This document shows positions 4,335 through 10,815 of a DNA stretch of 11,583 nt, piece by piece. The stretch's first letter is position 1; every line of letters starts with the position of its first letter. The notes beneath the pieces are model-generated. The model was not told the origin of the DNA, ran no database searches, and saw nothing but the letters and a program-made list of their open reading frames with translations. Position numbers and translations under genes: made by a program. The stretch is taken from contig JAODMX010000045.1 of NCBI GenBank assembly GCA_025464735.1, forward strand, positions 1 through 11,583, given 5' to 3'. This DNA is from Frondihabitans sp. (lineage in GTDB: Bacteria > Actinomycetota > Actinomycetes > Actinomycetales > Microbacteriaceae).

Positions 4335-7147
4335 CCGACGAACCCCGCCCCGACGAGCCGACCGACGACCCCACCGGTGGGCCTGTCGTGGAGCCGGGGG
4401 AGCCCGAGTCGGATGCGCCCGACGCGCCGGCCGCGCCCAACGAGACCGTTCCGATTGTGCCGAGGCAGCTGCCGAGCGCGGCATCGTTCTTCGGTGAGCC
4501 TCGACCGCCGCGGCATTCTGCTCACGCCGAGCCTGTCGCCCCTACCGGGCCCGTGCGCTGGGAAGATCCGCCGGCCCCGACGACAGGGGTGATCGACCTG
4601 GGCCAGGACGACCCTCACCTCTCCGTTCCTTCCGAGCCGGTTGACGCGCCTGTTCCGGTCACACCGCCGCCGGCGCTGTCGGCCGACGAACCGGTGTTTC
4701 CCGATACTCCGCCCCCGGGCGAAGCGCCGCAGCCACCGGTTTTCCGCCAGACGTTCGTCCCTGTCGACTCGGCTCCGCAGCCGGAGCCGGAGCCGGAGGG
4801 TGCGCCTGTCGACTCTGCCCCGCAGCCCGAGCCTGAAGTCGCTTCGGTCGAGTCTGCCCCGCAGCCCGAGCCTGACGGGGCTCCTGCTGACGATGCTGCT
4901 GCTGCTGACCAGGCTGTCGCGTCGCCGCCTTCCGCCCCGCATCCGCTCGCGCTCGACCTGGCGGCCCTTCGCGGCAGCACCGTGGATGACGACGAGGAGA
5001 AGGCACCGTCCGCCGCCCCTTCGGTTTCGCTGCAGACGATGCCGGTGCCGGTGGTTCCGCTCGATACCGATTCGTTGCCGACTCACGATGAGCCCGGTGA
5101 GACTGCGACCGCGGCGTTCGGTGCGGTCTTCGGGGCGACACCGACAGCACCCACCCCGCGCCAGCGATCCGAGACATCCTTCACCGAACTCATCTCGGTG
5201 CCGGCGGAAGACGCTTCCGATTCAGGGCACCCCACCAGCTTCGACTGGAGCAGTCTCCCGGCGCCCGTCCCGGAGAACGACGAGCCGAAGAACGACGAGC
5301 TGGCGGTCGCCCCGCCGGCCAGCGACGACGAATTCGCTGCGGCTGTGTCTGCCTCTGACATCTCCGCTCCTGCCGCAGTCGTCGAGCCCTCAGAGAACAC
5401 AGCTCCTGAGGATGGGGCGGGTTCGAATGACCAGACGCCGTCCCCTGAGGCGGTGCCGCCTCTTGACGATAAGCCAGGCACGGCGCCGACGGTGGCCCCG
5501 TCGCCCTGGTGGCTCGCCGACCGCGCCGAGTCCACCGACCGTCCCGATCTCGCCGAAGAATCCTTCGACCCAGCCGCCCAGTCAATCGAGTCAACCGATC
5601 GGCCGGCCGACCCAGGTTCTGAAGGAGAAGCGACCTTCACAGATCTGCTGGGAATCGTGCCGCCATCGGGTGACGCGCCACGTGCCGAAGACGAGTCCGT
5701 TAGCGCCGCACCCGCCGTTGAACTGGCGCCACCGCTCGCGCCGTGGAGCCTCACCGGCGATCTCTCGAGCGATGTTGTGCCGCCCGTCGAGCCTGCTTCC
5801 GGCACCTCTGATTTGCCGGCCGCCGACTCGGCCGACACCGGGGCCGAAACGTCTGCCCCGCCGCTTCCCAGTGAGCCCGCTCCGGCAGCGGTGAACGACG
5901 AGTCGGAGTTCGCATCGCCGTCGGCTTCAGGCCCAACCGACGCAGTGCCCGCCGAGACAGCACCTCCGGAGACGGTACCCATCGACGTTCCGTTTGCGGC
6001 AGCGCCCGCGCTGCCGCCCGCGCCGCACGTCGCGCCGGCCGAGCCGACCCGCGACGCAGACGGCGTCGCCCCGCCTACCGATCCCGTCGTTGCGCTCTTC
6101 GGAGCCGATTTGTTCGGAATCCCGCAGACCCCTGACGTTCCGCTCCCGGCGGCGACACCCTCAGACGACGAGGAGTCCGACAGCTCGTGGGCCGAAGAGC
6201 CGCGCGCGCCGATTCCGCCGGCCGTTGTCGACTTCGTCGGTCCGCCGACAGAGGCCTACACCTTCGAGCAGAATTCGAGCCCGGCGCCGGAGGTCGAGCA
6301 GGAGCCAGAGCCAGGGCCTGAGCCCGAGTCGGACGACGACGAGGTCGAGCCAACGACACGACTTCTGCCCACGCCATCTTCACCGGAGGCCGCCGCAAGC
6401 GCCGCTGAAGCGGCGTCCGCGGATCCCTTCGCGGTCGCTCCGGCTGAGCCCACATTCGCCAGTGCTCCGGCCGCCTGGTCATCGCCGCAGCCGCAGTACC
6501 CACCTCGTGTTCCTCCGACGGGGGGCTCCGGCACAGGCGGGTTCTCCTCCCTGCCGCGCGAGCGCCGCCGGCTGATTGCGATCCTTGTCGCCGTCGCGTT
6601 CGTCGTTGTGCTCGTGTTGCTGTTCATCCTCGGGCGAGCGCTCGTGAGCCACGCCTCCTCCGCAAGCGACACGGCCGCTCAAGTCACCTCGTCGGCCGCG
6701 GCGAAGCCCACCCCGACACCGACGCCCACTCGCACAGCAACGCCTTCTCCAGCGGTCGCGGCTGGCCCAGCTGCGCCCGGGAAGCATGCCTGGACCGACT
6801 TGCAGGGTGGTGAGTGTCTTTCGAGCTTCGAGAATGCCTGGCAGCAGACCTACGATGTGGTCGCCTGCGCGACCGCGCACCCCGCCCAGATGATTCTCAA
6901 AGGCACGCTCCCGGCCGCTGCGGGGGCCGTGTACCCCGGCGATTCGGCGCTCCAGAGCGAGCTGGGGTTGACCTGCTCCTCCTCGACCGCGATCAATATG
7001 ACTGCCGCGCAGGCCTACACCGGTGTACAGATCTCGGCCAGCTACCCGACGGCCGACCAGTGGTCGGCCGGCAGCCGCACCTACTACTGCTTCGCAAGCC
7101 GTTCGGACGGTCAGACCATGACAACGAGCGTCGCCACGGCCAGCTGA
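4331..7147 (+). CDS. Bitopic membrane protein: long disordered acidic/proline-rich cytoplasmic region plus Septum_form-like extracellular domain
   Basis: The 938-residue protein is built in four parts. Residues 1-745 are Pro/Ala/Glu/Asp/Ser-rich, low complexity and predicted by eye to be disordered and cytoplasmic. A basic stop (RERRR, 743-747) and one membrane helix (about 748-769) follow, giving an N-in/C-out topology. A Thr-Pro linker (793-808) then leads to an outside domain (818-938) with Cys829, Cys846, Cys882 and Cys920. GGECL, VVACATAHPAQM and the W-x-x-G-x-R-x-x-x-C pattern near the end resemble the actinobacterial Septum_form family (PF13845), usually a short secreted or membrane domain; this assignment is by motif memory. 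The start GTG 4331 is supported by GGAG just upstream and by the 4-bp overlap with pyrE. The role is unknown; a link to the cell envelope or division is inference. The unusual feature is the very long cytoplasmic tail with repeated short motifs. Confidence 0.85.
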   Translation: MTDEPRPDEPTDDPTGGPVVEPGEPESDAPDAPAAPNETVPIVPRQLPSAASFFGEPRPPRHSAHAEPVAPTGPVRWEDPPAPTTGVIDLGQDDPHLSVPSEPVDAPVPVTPPPALSADEPVFPDTPPPGEAPQPPVFRQTFVPVDSAPQPEPEPEGAPVDSAPQPEPEVASVESAPQPEPDGAPADDAAAADQAVASPPSAPHPLALDLAALRGSTVDDDEEKAPSAAPSVSLQTMPVPVVPLDTDSLPTHDEPGETATAAFGAVFGATPTAPTPRQRSETSFTELISVPAEDASDSGHPTSFDWSSLPAPVPENDEPKNDELAVAPPASDDEFAAAVSASDISAPAAVVEPSENTAPEDGAGSNDQTPSPEAVPPLDDKPGTAPTVAPSPWWLADRAESTDRPDLAEESFDPAAQSIESTDRPADPGSEGEATFTDLLGIVPPSGDAPRAEDESVSAAPAVELAPPLAPWSLTGDLSSDVVPPVEPASGTSDLPAADSADTGAETSAPPLPSEPAPAAVNDESEFASPSASGPTDAVPAETAPPETVPIDVPFAAAPALPPAPHVAPAEPTRDADGVAPPTDPVVALFGADLFGIPQTPDVPLPAATPSDDEESDSSWAEEPRAPIPPAVVDFVGPPTEAYTFEQNSSPAPEVEQEPEPGPEPESDDDEVEPTTRLLPTPSSPEAAASAAEAASADPFAVAPAEPTFASAPAAWSSPQPQYPPRVPPTGGSGTGGFSSLPRERRRLIAILVAVAFVVVLVLLFILGRALVSHASSASDTAAQVTSSAAAKPTPTPTPTRTATPSPAVAAGPAAPGKHAWTDLQGGECLSSFENAWQQTYDVVACATAHPAQMILKGTLPAAAGAVYPGDSALQSELGLTCSSSTAINMTAAQAYTGVQISASYPTADQWSAGSRTYYCFASRSDGQTMTTSVATAS
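4763..4876 (+). repeat. Threefold VDSAPQPEP repeat inside the pyrE-coupled membrane protein
   Basis: Residues 145-153, 160-168 and 173-181 read V-(D/E)-S-A-P-Q-P-E-P, with spacings of 15 and 13 residues. The second and third DNA copies differ at one position over about 29 bases, pointing to recent duplication. The first copy is more diverged. The repeat keeps frame and lies in the disordered region. Confidence 0.9.
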
Positions 7148-7148
7148 A

Positions 7149-7164
7149 GCATCCTCACGGGTGC
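7149..7164 (+). terminator. Hairpin just after the pyrE-operon stop codon
   Basis: GCATCC-TCAC-GGGTGC forms a 6-bp stem with a 4-nt loop, one base past the TGA at 7145-7147. One pair is U-G in plus-strand RNA but becomes C-A in minus-strand RNA, so the fold is specific to the pyrE direction. It sits in the 36-bp gap between two convergent genes, where a terminator is expected. No U-tract follows, as is common for actinobacterial terminators. Confidence 0.5.
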
Positions 7165-7183
7165 AGGGCTCAGACGCAGGACG

Positions 7184-8230
7184 TCAATGCCGGTGTGCGA
7201 AGCGCCCCCACTCACGTGTGCAGCGTTCGTCGGCCCGGTGGGCCAGCTCGAGAACCTCGGCGGTCGCGAGCGACTTAGCCGTCATCAAGGCCGAGACCCA
7301 TCGGTCGATCTCGTCTGCATCGTCATGCCCGGCTGAAACCAGCAGAGGCGAATTGGACGGGTAGAGATCGACCAGGCTGCTGTTTCGGGATCCGACGACC
7401 GGCGTACCAGTCTCGAGGCACCGATAGGCGACTGCGCTCTGGAAGAATCGCTTGTAGGGAATGACTACGACATCGCTCGTCGCGATGAGCCGATCGAGCC
7501 GCTCTTCAGGCACGAACGCGTCGGTCACCTGCCAGCCCTCGACGGCTGGCCAGCCGCGGCCGTGTATCTCCAACTGGGATCCGGCAGGAACACGCGTGGC
7601 GATTCGCGCAAGAAGCTCGACATCTCGATCCGGTTTGAATTGTCCGAACACGCGCACGGTGAGATGCGCGTTGTGGTCGCGACCGGTGATGGACCCGGGC
7701 TTTTTCGGGTTGACGGGAAGGGGGAGGATCTCTGCGTGTCTCTCGGCTCCCTGCTCGCGGAGAGCTTCGTGAGCAGTCACGCTGTGCACGATCAGAGCCG
7801 GACGGCGCATCACGCGAAGCGCCGTGCGACGAATGACGCCGGAGTACCCGACGGCCCGAACGAGGGGTTGTGGATCGTGCATGACGAGCCAGGAGTCGCA
7901 GCGTCGGCCCAGGGCGAGACGAAGAAGAAACAGGTCGAGATAGCCGAGCACGGGCCAGGTGACGATGACACGAGGCCGATGGGCGTTTTGGGTTGCGCTT
8001 GACCGGCAGGTCTTGCGCGCCCGCAGGACGGCCGCCGCGTAGGAGCGCAGCCAGCTCAGCCGCGAGCCGCCCGAGTGGGATGGCTCGGCGACGTGCTCGA
8101 CGTGCACTTCGTGGCCGGAGGCGCGGAGAGACCGTGCGAGATGGGTGGTGTATTGCGTCAGGGTGCCCGCCAGAGGGTTGACGAGGACAACGCGTCGTCG
8201 TCGCCCGGTGCTTTCGCTGACGGATGTCAT
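7184..8230 (-). CDS. GT-B fold glycosyltransferase (GT4-like)
   Basis: The protein has 348 residues. It opens with a strand-loop RVVLVNPLAGTLTQYTTHLARSL (12-34) typical of the acceptor-side Rossmann domain. It continues with WLVMHDP (114-120) and RPALIVHSVTAHEAL (143-157), and then enters the donor-side domain at TVRVFGQFKPDRDVELL (191-207) with HGRGWP (223-228). VVVIPYKRFFQSAVAYRCLETGTPVVGS (254-281) is the nucleotide-sugar region. No signal peptide or membrane helix is seen, so it probably works on the inner membrane face. ATG 8230 overlaps the stop of the upstream glycosyltransferase (ATGA), with AGGA 7-8 nt upstream. The open frame extends further upstream, but that part is arginine-rich and lies inside the other gene. 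Donor and acceptor cannot be read from the sequence. It probably adds one sugar to the surface glycan whose flippase is next door. Confidence 0.88.
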   Translation of the reverse strand: MTSVSESTGRRRRVVLVNPLAGTLTQYTTHLARSLRASGHEVHVEHVAEPSHSGGSRLSWLRSYAAAVLRARKTCRSSATQNAHRPRVIVTWPVLGYLDLFLLRLALGRRCDSWLVMHDPQPLVRAVGYSGVIRRTALRVMRRPALIVHSVTAHEALREQGAERHAEILPLPVNPKKPGSITGRDHNAHLTVRVFGQFKPDRDVELLARIATRVPAGSQLEIHGRGWPAVEGWQVTDAFVPEERLDRLIATSDVVVIPYKRFFQSAVAYRCLETGTPVVGSRNSSLVDLYPSNSPLLVSAGHDDADEIDRWVSALMTAKSLATAEVLELAHRADERCTREWGRFAHRH

Positions 8231-9366
8231 CTCGGGTTCCTGTTCTCTGAAGGGGCCTGAGCCGGCGAGCTGTTCAGCCAGGCGTCGGACCGTAGTCGCC
8301 CGTCGACACGAGGAAGGGACGCTCGAACCGCCGAGCGCGAAAGAGGTCTCTCGAGGGCCGCAATGAGCGCTGTGGCGAGCTCGGCTTCGAACACGGCGGG
8401 GCGAGCCAGTGCCACGACGTGATGCCCTGAGGCGGCGAGCCAGGGAGCGAGGCCGGTCTGCTCGGTTGTCACGATCGTGAGGCCGCGCGAAAGACCTTCT
8501 TTGATGGGAAGCCCGATCTGCTCTCGCCACCGACCGTCAGGTACGGAGGGGGCAATGAGGACGGCGGTGTGCTCCAGGCGCGCCAGGACCGCGTCGCGAG
8601 ACTGACGACCCACCAGCAGGCGTGAGCGCGGCGACTCTGCGACCCACGCTCGGATTTCGTCGCCCAGCGGACCGGAGCCGCTGATCGAGAGGATCACATC
8701 GGGCAGATGCCGCTCGACGGCCTCCCACGCCCGGAGGAGGTGGCGCAGACCCTTCCGCTCGTCGAGCACCCCGACGAATGCAGCAGAGTGGCGGGCCACG
8801 CTGGCATCGTCGCCCGGGAGAGCCTCGGGAAGCTCGTCGACCACTGCCGACTCGACCTTGGAGACAAAGGGGAGGGACAGGTAAAGCCGCTGCGAGCTCT
8901 CGCTCGCGAAGGCGATCCGCGTGAAGATCAGGCGTGTGTACGCGCCGATGATCACCCCCGCAAGGGCGATGACCGGCTTCGGCAAATCGTGTCGGCCACC
9001 GATGAGGCGACCGAATTCGTTGTTCTCCATCGCGTACGTTCCGATCTGTCGGCCGCGGCGTCGAAGCGGGCGGCCGACCAGTGCTGCTGCCGATAGGAGG
9101 GCGTGGCGTGGCAGGAACCGCATCCAGAGCGGCTCGGGAAGTTCGACATGCGATGCCGGTGCGGAAACGATGATGCGGACGGCGCCGACGAGCGACACCT
9201 TCTCTACCCCGGCGGGCAGAGCCCTGGTGTCGTCGAAGTCACTGTTCGTCTCCAGGAAGAGGAGCCGCGCCGGTGTGCCCTGCGCGTGCCGCTCGAGGTG
9301 ACAAGCACGAAGCTCGGGAACAAGGCGGATGAGCGCGGGTGGCGCCGACTGCGTGCGGGTCTGCAT
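8227..9366 (-). CDS. GT4 family glycosyltransferase
   Basis: The protein has 379 residues and a GT-B layout. The N-terminal half contains TPARLLFLETNSDFDD (31-46) and a central hydrophobic stretch VIALAGVIIGAYTRLIFT (132-149), possibly a membrane-contact helix. The C-terminal domain begins AAFVGVLDERKGLRHLLRAW (195-214), followed by LSISGSGPLGDEI (226-238) and the EX7E-type motif EQIGLPIKE (282-290) in a donor-binding loop, then GLTIVTTEQTGLAPWL. Retaining chemistry on a nucleotide-sugar donor is expected from the family. ATG 9366 is chosen because AGAGGGAG lies 3 nt upstream and a promoter fits in front. Longer starts (ATG 9417, TTG 9423) would overlap the -35 region. It is the first gene of a two-gene operon and is divergent from the flippase. 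The sugar specificity is unknown. Confidence 0.9.
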   Translation of the reverse strand: MQTRTQSAPPALIRLVPELRACHLERHAQGTPARLLFLETNSDFDDTRALPAGVEKVSLVGAVRIIVSAPASHVELPEPLWMRFLPRHALLSAAALVGRPLRRRGRQIGTYAMENNEFGRLIGGRHDLPKPVIALAGVIIGAYTRLIFTRIAFASESSQRLYLSLPFVSKVESAVVDELPEALPGDDASVARHSAAFVGVLDERKGLRHLLRAWEAVERHLPDVILSISGSGPLGDEIRAWVAESPRSRLLVGRQSRDAVLARLEHTAVLIAPSVPDGRWREQIGLPIKEGLSRGLTIVTTEQTGLAPWLAASGHHVVALARPAVFEAELATALIAALERPLSRSAVRASLPRVDGRLRSDAWLNSSPAQAPSENRNPR

Positions 9367-9369
9367 GGG

Positions 9370-9377
9370 CTCCCTCT
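9370..9377 (-). promoter_or_regulatory. Ribosome binding site of the first glycosyltransferase
   Basis: AGAGGGAG on the minus strand ends 3 nt before ATG 9366. It decides this start over the longer in-frame options, and it contrasts with the leaderless-type starts of the other genes in the window. Confidence 0.65.
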
Positions 9378-9385
9378 GCGTGTAC

Positions 9386-9398
9386 GTATTCGAAATAC
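9386..9398. promoter_or_regulatory. Inverted repeat overlapping the glycosyltransferase promoter (candidate operator)
   Basis: GTATT-CGA-AATAC is a perfect 5-bp inverted repeat with a 3-bp centre. It overlaps the last four bases of the -10 box (9395-9400 on the minus strand) and the predicted transcription start. This is where a repressor would block transcription, but the repeat is short and no regulator gene is visible. Confidence 0.35.
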
Positions 9399-9423
9399 TA
9401 CATTGATAAGTTGGCATAGACAA
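9395..9423 (-). promoter_or_regulatory. Promoter of the two-glycosyltransferase operon
   Basis: On the minus strand TTGTCT (9418-9423) and TAGTAT (9395-9400) are separated by 17 bp. Transcription from about 9388 would give a leader of roughly 20 nt that contains the Shine-Dalgarno. The surrounding DNA is the most A/T-rich part of the window. Confidence 0.5.
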
Positions 9424-9458
9424 GAGTCTTTTCTCTGGTCTTCAGTGACGAAGTCCTG

Positions 9459-9464
9459 TAAAAT
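9459..9464 (+). promoter_or_regulatory. Candidate -10 box of the flippase gene (near-leaderless)
   Basis: TAAAAT is followed by seven bases (GTAAGAT) and GTG 9472, so the transcript would start at or one base before the start codon. No Shine-Dalgarno is present in the gap. The -35 region is not recognisable. It is back to back with the glycosyltransferase promoter. Confidence 0.5.
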
Positions 9465-9471
9465 GTAAGAT

Positions 9472-10815
9472 GTGAATAACACCTCCAGAACGTCGACTCT
9501 GGTGCGACGGGTGAGCACGACCGCGGTCGGCAATCTCTTCGCCCCTCTGGCGTCGTTGGCGTCCGCGCCCCTCCTGGCGCAGGGGCTCGGCGTCGAAGGC
9601 CGTGGCGAGACTGCGGCGGTAGTCGCCCCTCTGCTGCTTGTCACGCTCGGCGCCACTTTCGGCATTCCGGCGGCGCTCACGTTCTTCAGCGCTCGCGATC
9701 CTCGTCTCGTCGGCGTGCTCCTCCGTCGTGGCACGCGGTTGCTCTTCGCTGCCGGTCTGATGGGAAGCGTCGTCGTGGTCGCCTCAAGCACCGTGCTCGC
9801 GGCCGACGATCCACAGCTGTCGACGCTCATCGCCTGGTCGGCTCTTGGAGTGGTTCCCACTCTCATGGCGGGTGGTCTCCAGGCCATCGCGGCCGGGGCG
9901 AATCGTTGGCAACTGATCGCCGCCGATCGATTCGTTGCGGCGGCGGTCCGCCTTGGTGCAATCGCTTGCTTGAGTGTCACAGGCCAGCTGACCGTGGTCA
10001 CGGCTGTTCTCGTTCTCGCCATGAGCCCAGCTGTTGGCGCGACCGTTTACGTGCGACTGATCGTGACGTTCCGCACCGAGGAGGTGCCCGTTGACGGCGG
10101 ACGTGGCATCTCGGCCCGGATCCTTGGCTATGGGTCCCGGGTGTGGATCGGTTCGGTTTCGGGCGTGATCCTCGCCCGCCTGGATCAGGTGGTCATGGTT
10201 CCTCTTGCCGACGCGCGGCAGCTAGGTCTTTACGCCGTGGCTGTCACGGTCGGCGAATTGCCGCTCCTTGTCAACAGCGCGGTGCGAGATGTCATGTTCT
10301 CGGCTGACGCGTCAAGCAACCAGTCGGAGGTGCTTGGGAGGTCGGCTCGAATCTCCACCCTGGCCGTCTCGGCGGTCGCGGCGATGATGGCCGTGTCCGC
10401 ACTGTGGTGGATCCCTCCGGTTTTCGGTGCCGACTTCGCCGGCGCCGTTCCGTTGGCGGCGGTGATCCTTGTGGCCGCCGCGGTGAACAATCCCGGTTCC
10501 GTTGCTGGCGCGGGTCTTGCCGCGCGTGGTCGACCGGGTCTTCGCAGTCTTTCGCTGGCGGTGGCGGGGGCCGTGAACCTCGCGCTCGTGTTCGCACTGG
10601 TGCCATCCTTCGGCGCGATGGGCGCCGCCGTGGCGACGCTCGCGGGAGGCTTCGTCTCGAGCAACCTCAACATCGTGTTGCTGTGGCGCGCTTGCCATGT
10701 CGACCCGCGCGCCTTCTACGGGGTCCGGCGTGACGACATCTCGCTGGTGCGCGGCTTTGTCACACGGGCAGCGAAGGCCTCCCGAGTACTGCCTGCCCGC
10801 GTCACTTCGCCGTGA
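9472..10815 (+). CDS. Oligosaccharide/polysaccharide flippase family membrane protein (Wzx-like)
   Basis: This 447-residue polytopic protein has about 12 hydrophobic segments (roughly 15-35, 46-72, 88-110, 118-141, 152-170, 173-197, 222-245, 251-270, 295-318, 322-345, 358-378, 380-405). The half-repeat start SRVWIGSVSGVILARLDQVVMVPLADARQLGLYAVAVTVGE (222-262) is the best recognisable stretch and is typical of MOP-superfamily flippases of the PST/Wzx type, which move lipid-linked oligosaccharide units across the membrane. The position next to two glycosyltransferases supports export of the glycan they build. GTG 9472 is the start because the amphipathic N-terminus and the TAAAAT box fit it; an overlapping ATG at 9470 is out of frame and stops at once. 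The stop overlaps the convergent SGNH gene by 14 bp. The exact substrate is unknown. Confidence 0.88.
   Translation: MNNTSRTSTLVRRVSTTAVGNLFAPLASLASAPLLAQGLGVEGRGETAAVVAPLLLVTLGATFGIPAALTFFSARDPRLVGVLLRRGTRLLFAAGLMGSVVVVASSTVLAADDPQLSTLIAWSALGVVPTLMAGGLQAIAAGANRWQLIAADRFVAAAVRLGAIACLSVTGQLTVVTAVLVLAMSPAVGATVYVRLIVTFRTEEVPVDGGRGISARILGYGSRVWIGSVSGVILARLDQVVMVPLADARQLGLYAVAVTVGELPLLVNSAVRDVMFSADASSNQSEVLGRSARISTLAVSAVAAMMAVSALWWIPPVFGADFAGAVPLAAVILVAAAVNNPGSVAGAGLAARGRPGLRSLSLAVAGAVNLALVFALVPSFGAMGAAVATLAGGFVSSNLNIVLLWRACHVDPRAFYGVRRDDISLVRGFVTRAAKASRVLPARVTSP

Noticed and set aside
4289..6880. Several long minus-strand and frame-shifted open frames opposite the large membrane protein
   Set aside because: Their products are Arg/Gly/Ser-rich repeats typical of frame shadows of a Pro/Glu/Asp-rich gene.
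8231..8530. 100-residue N-terminal extension of the second glycosyltransferase
   Set aside because: It is arginine/serine-rich shadow sequence inside the upstream glycosyltransferase; the ATGA overlap and AGGA at 8230 give a better start.
9367..9423. Extended start of the first glycosyltransferase at ATG 9417 or TTG 9423
   Set aside because: The added residues are not family-like, would include the promoter elements, and lack a Shine-Dalgarno, while 9366 has a good one.
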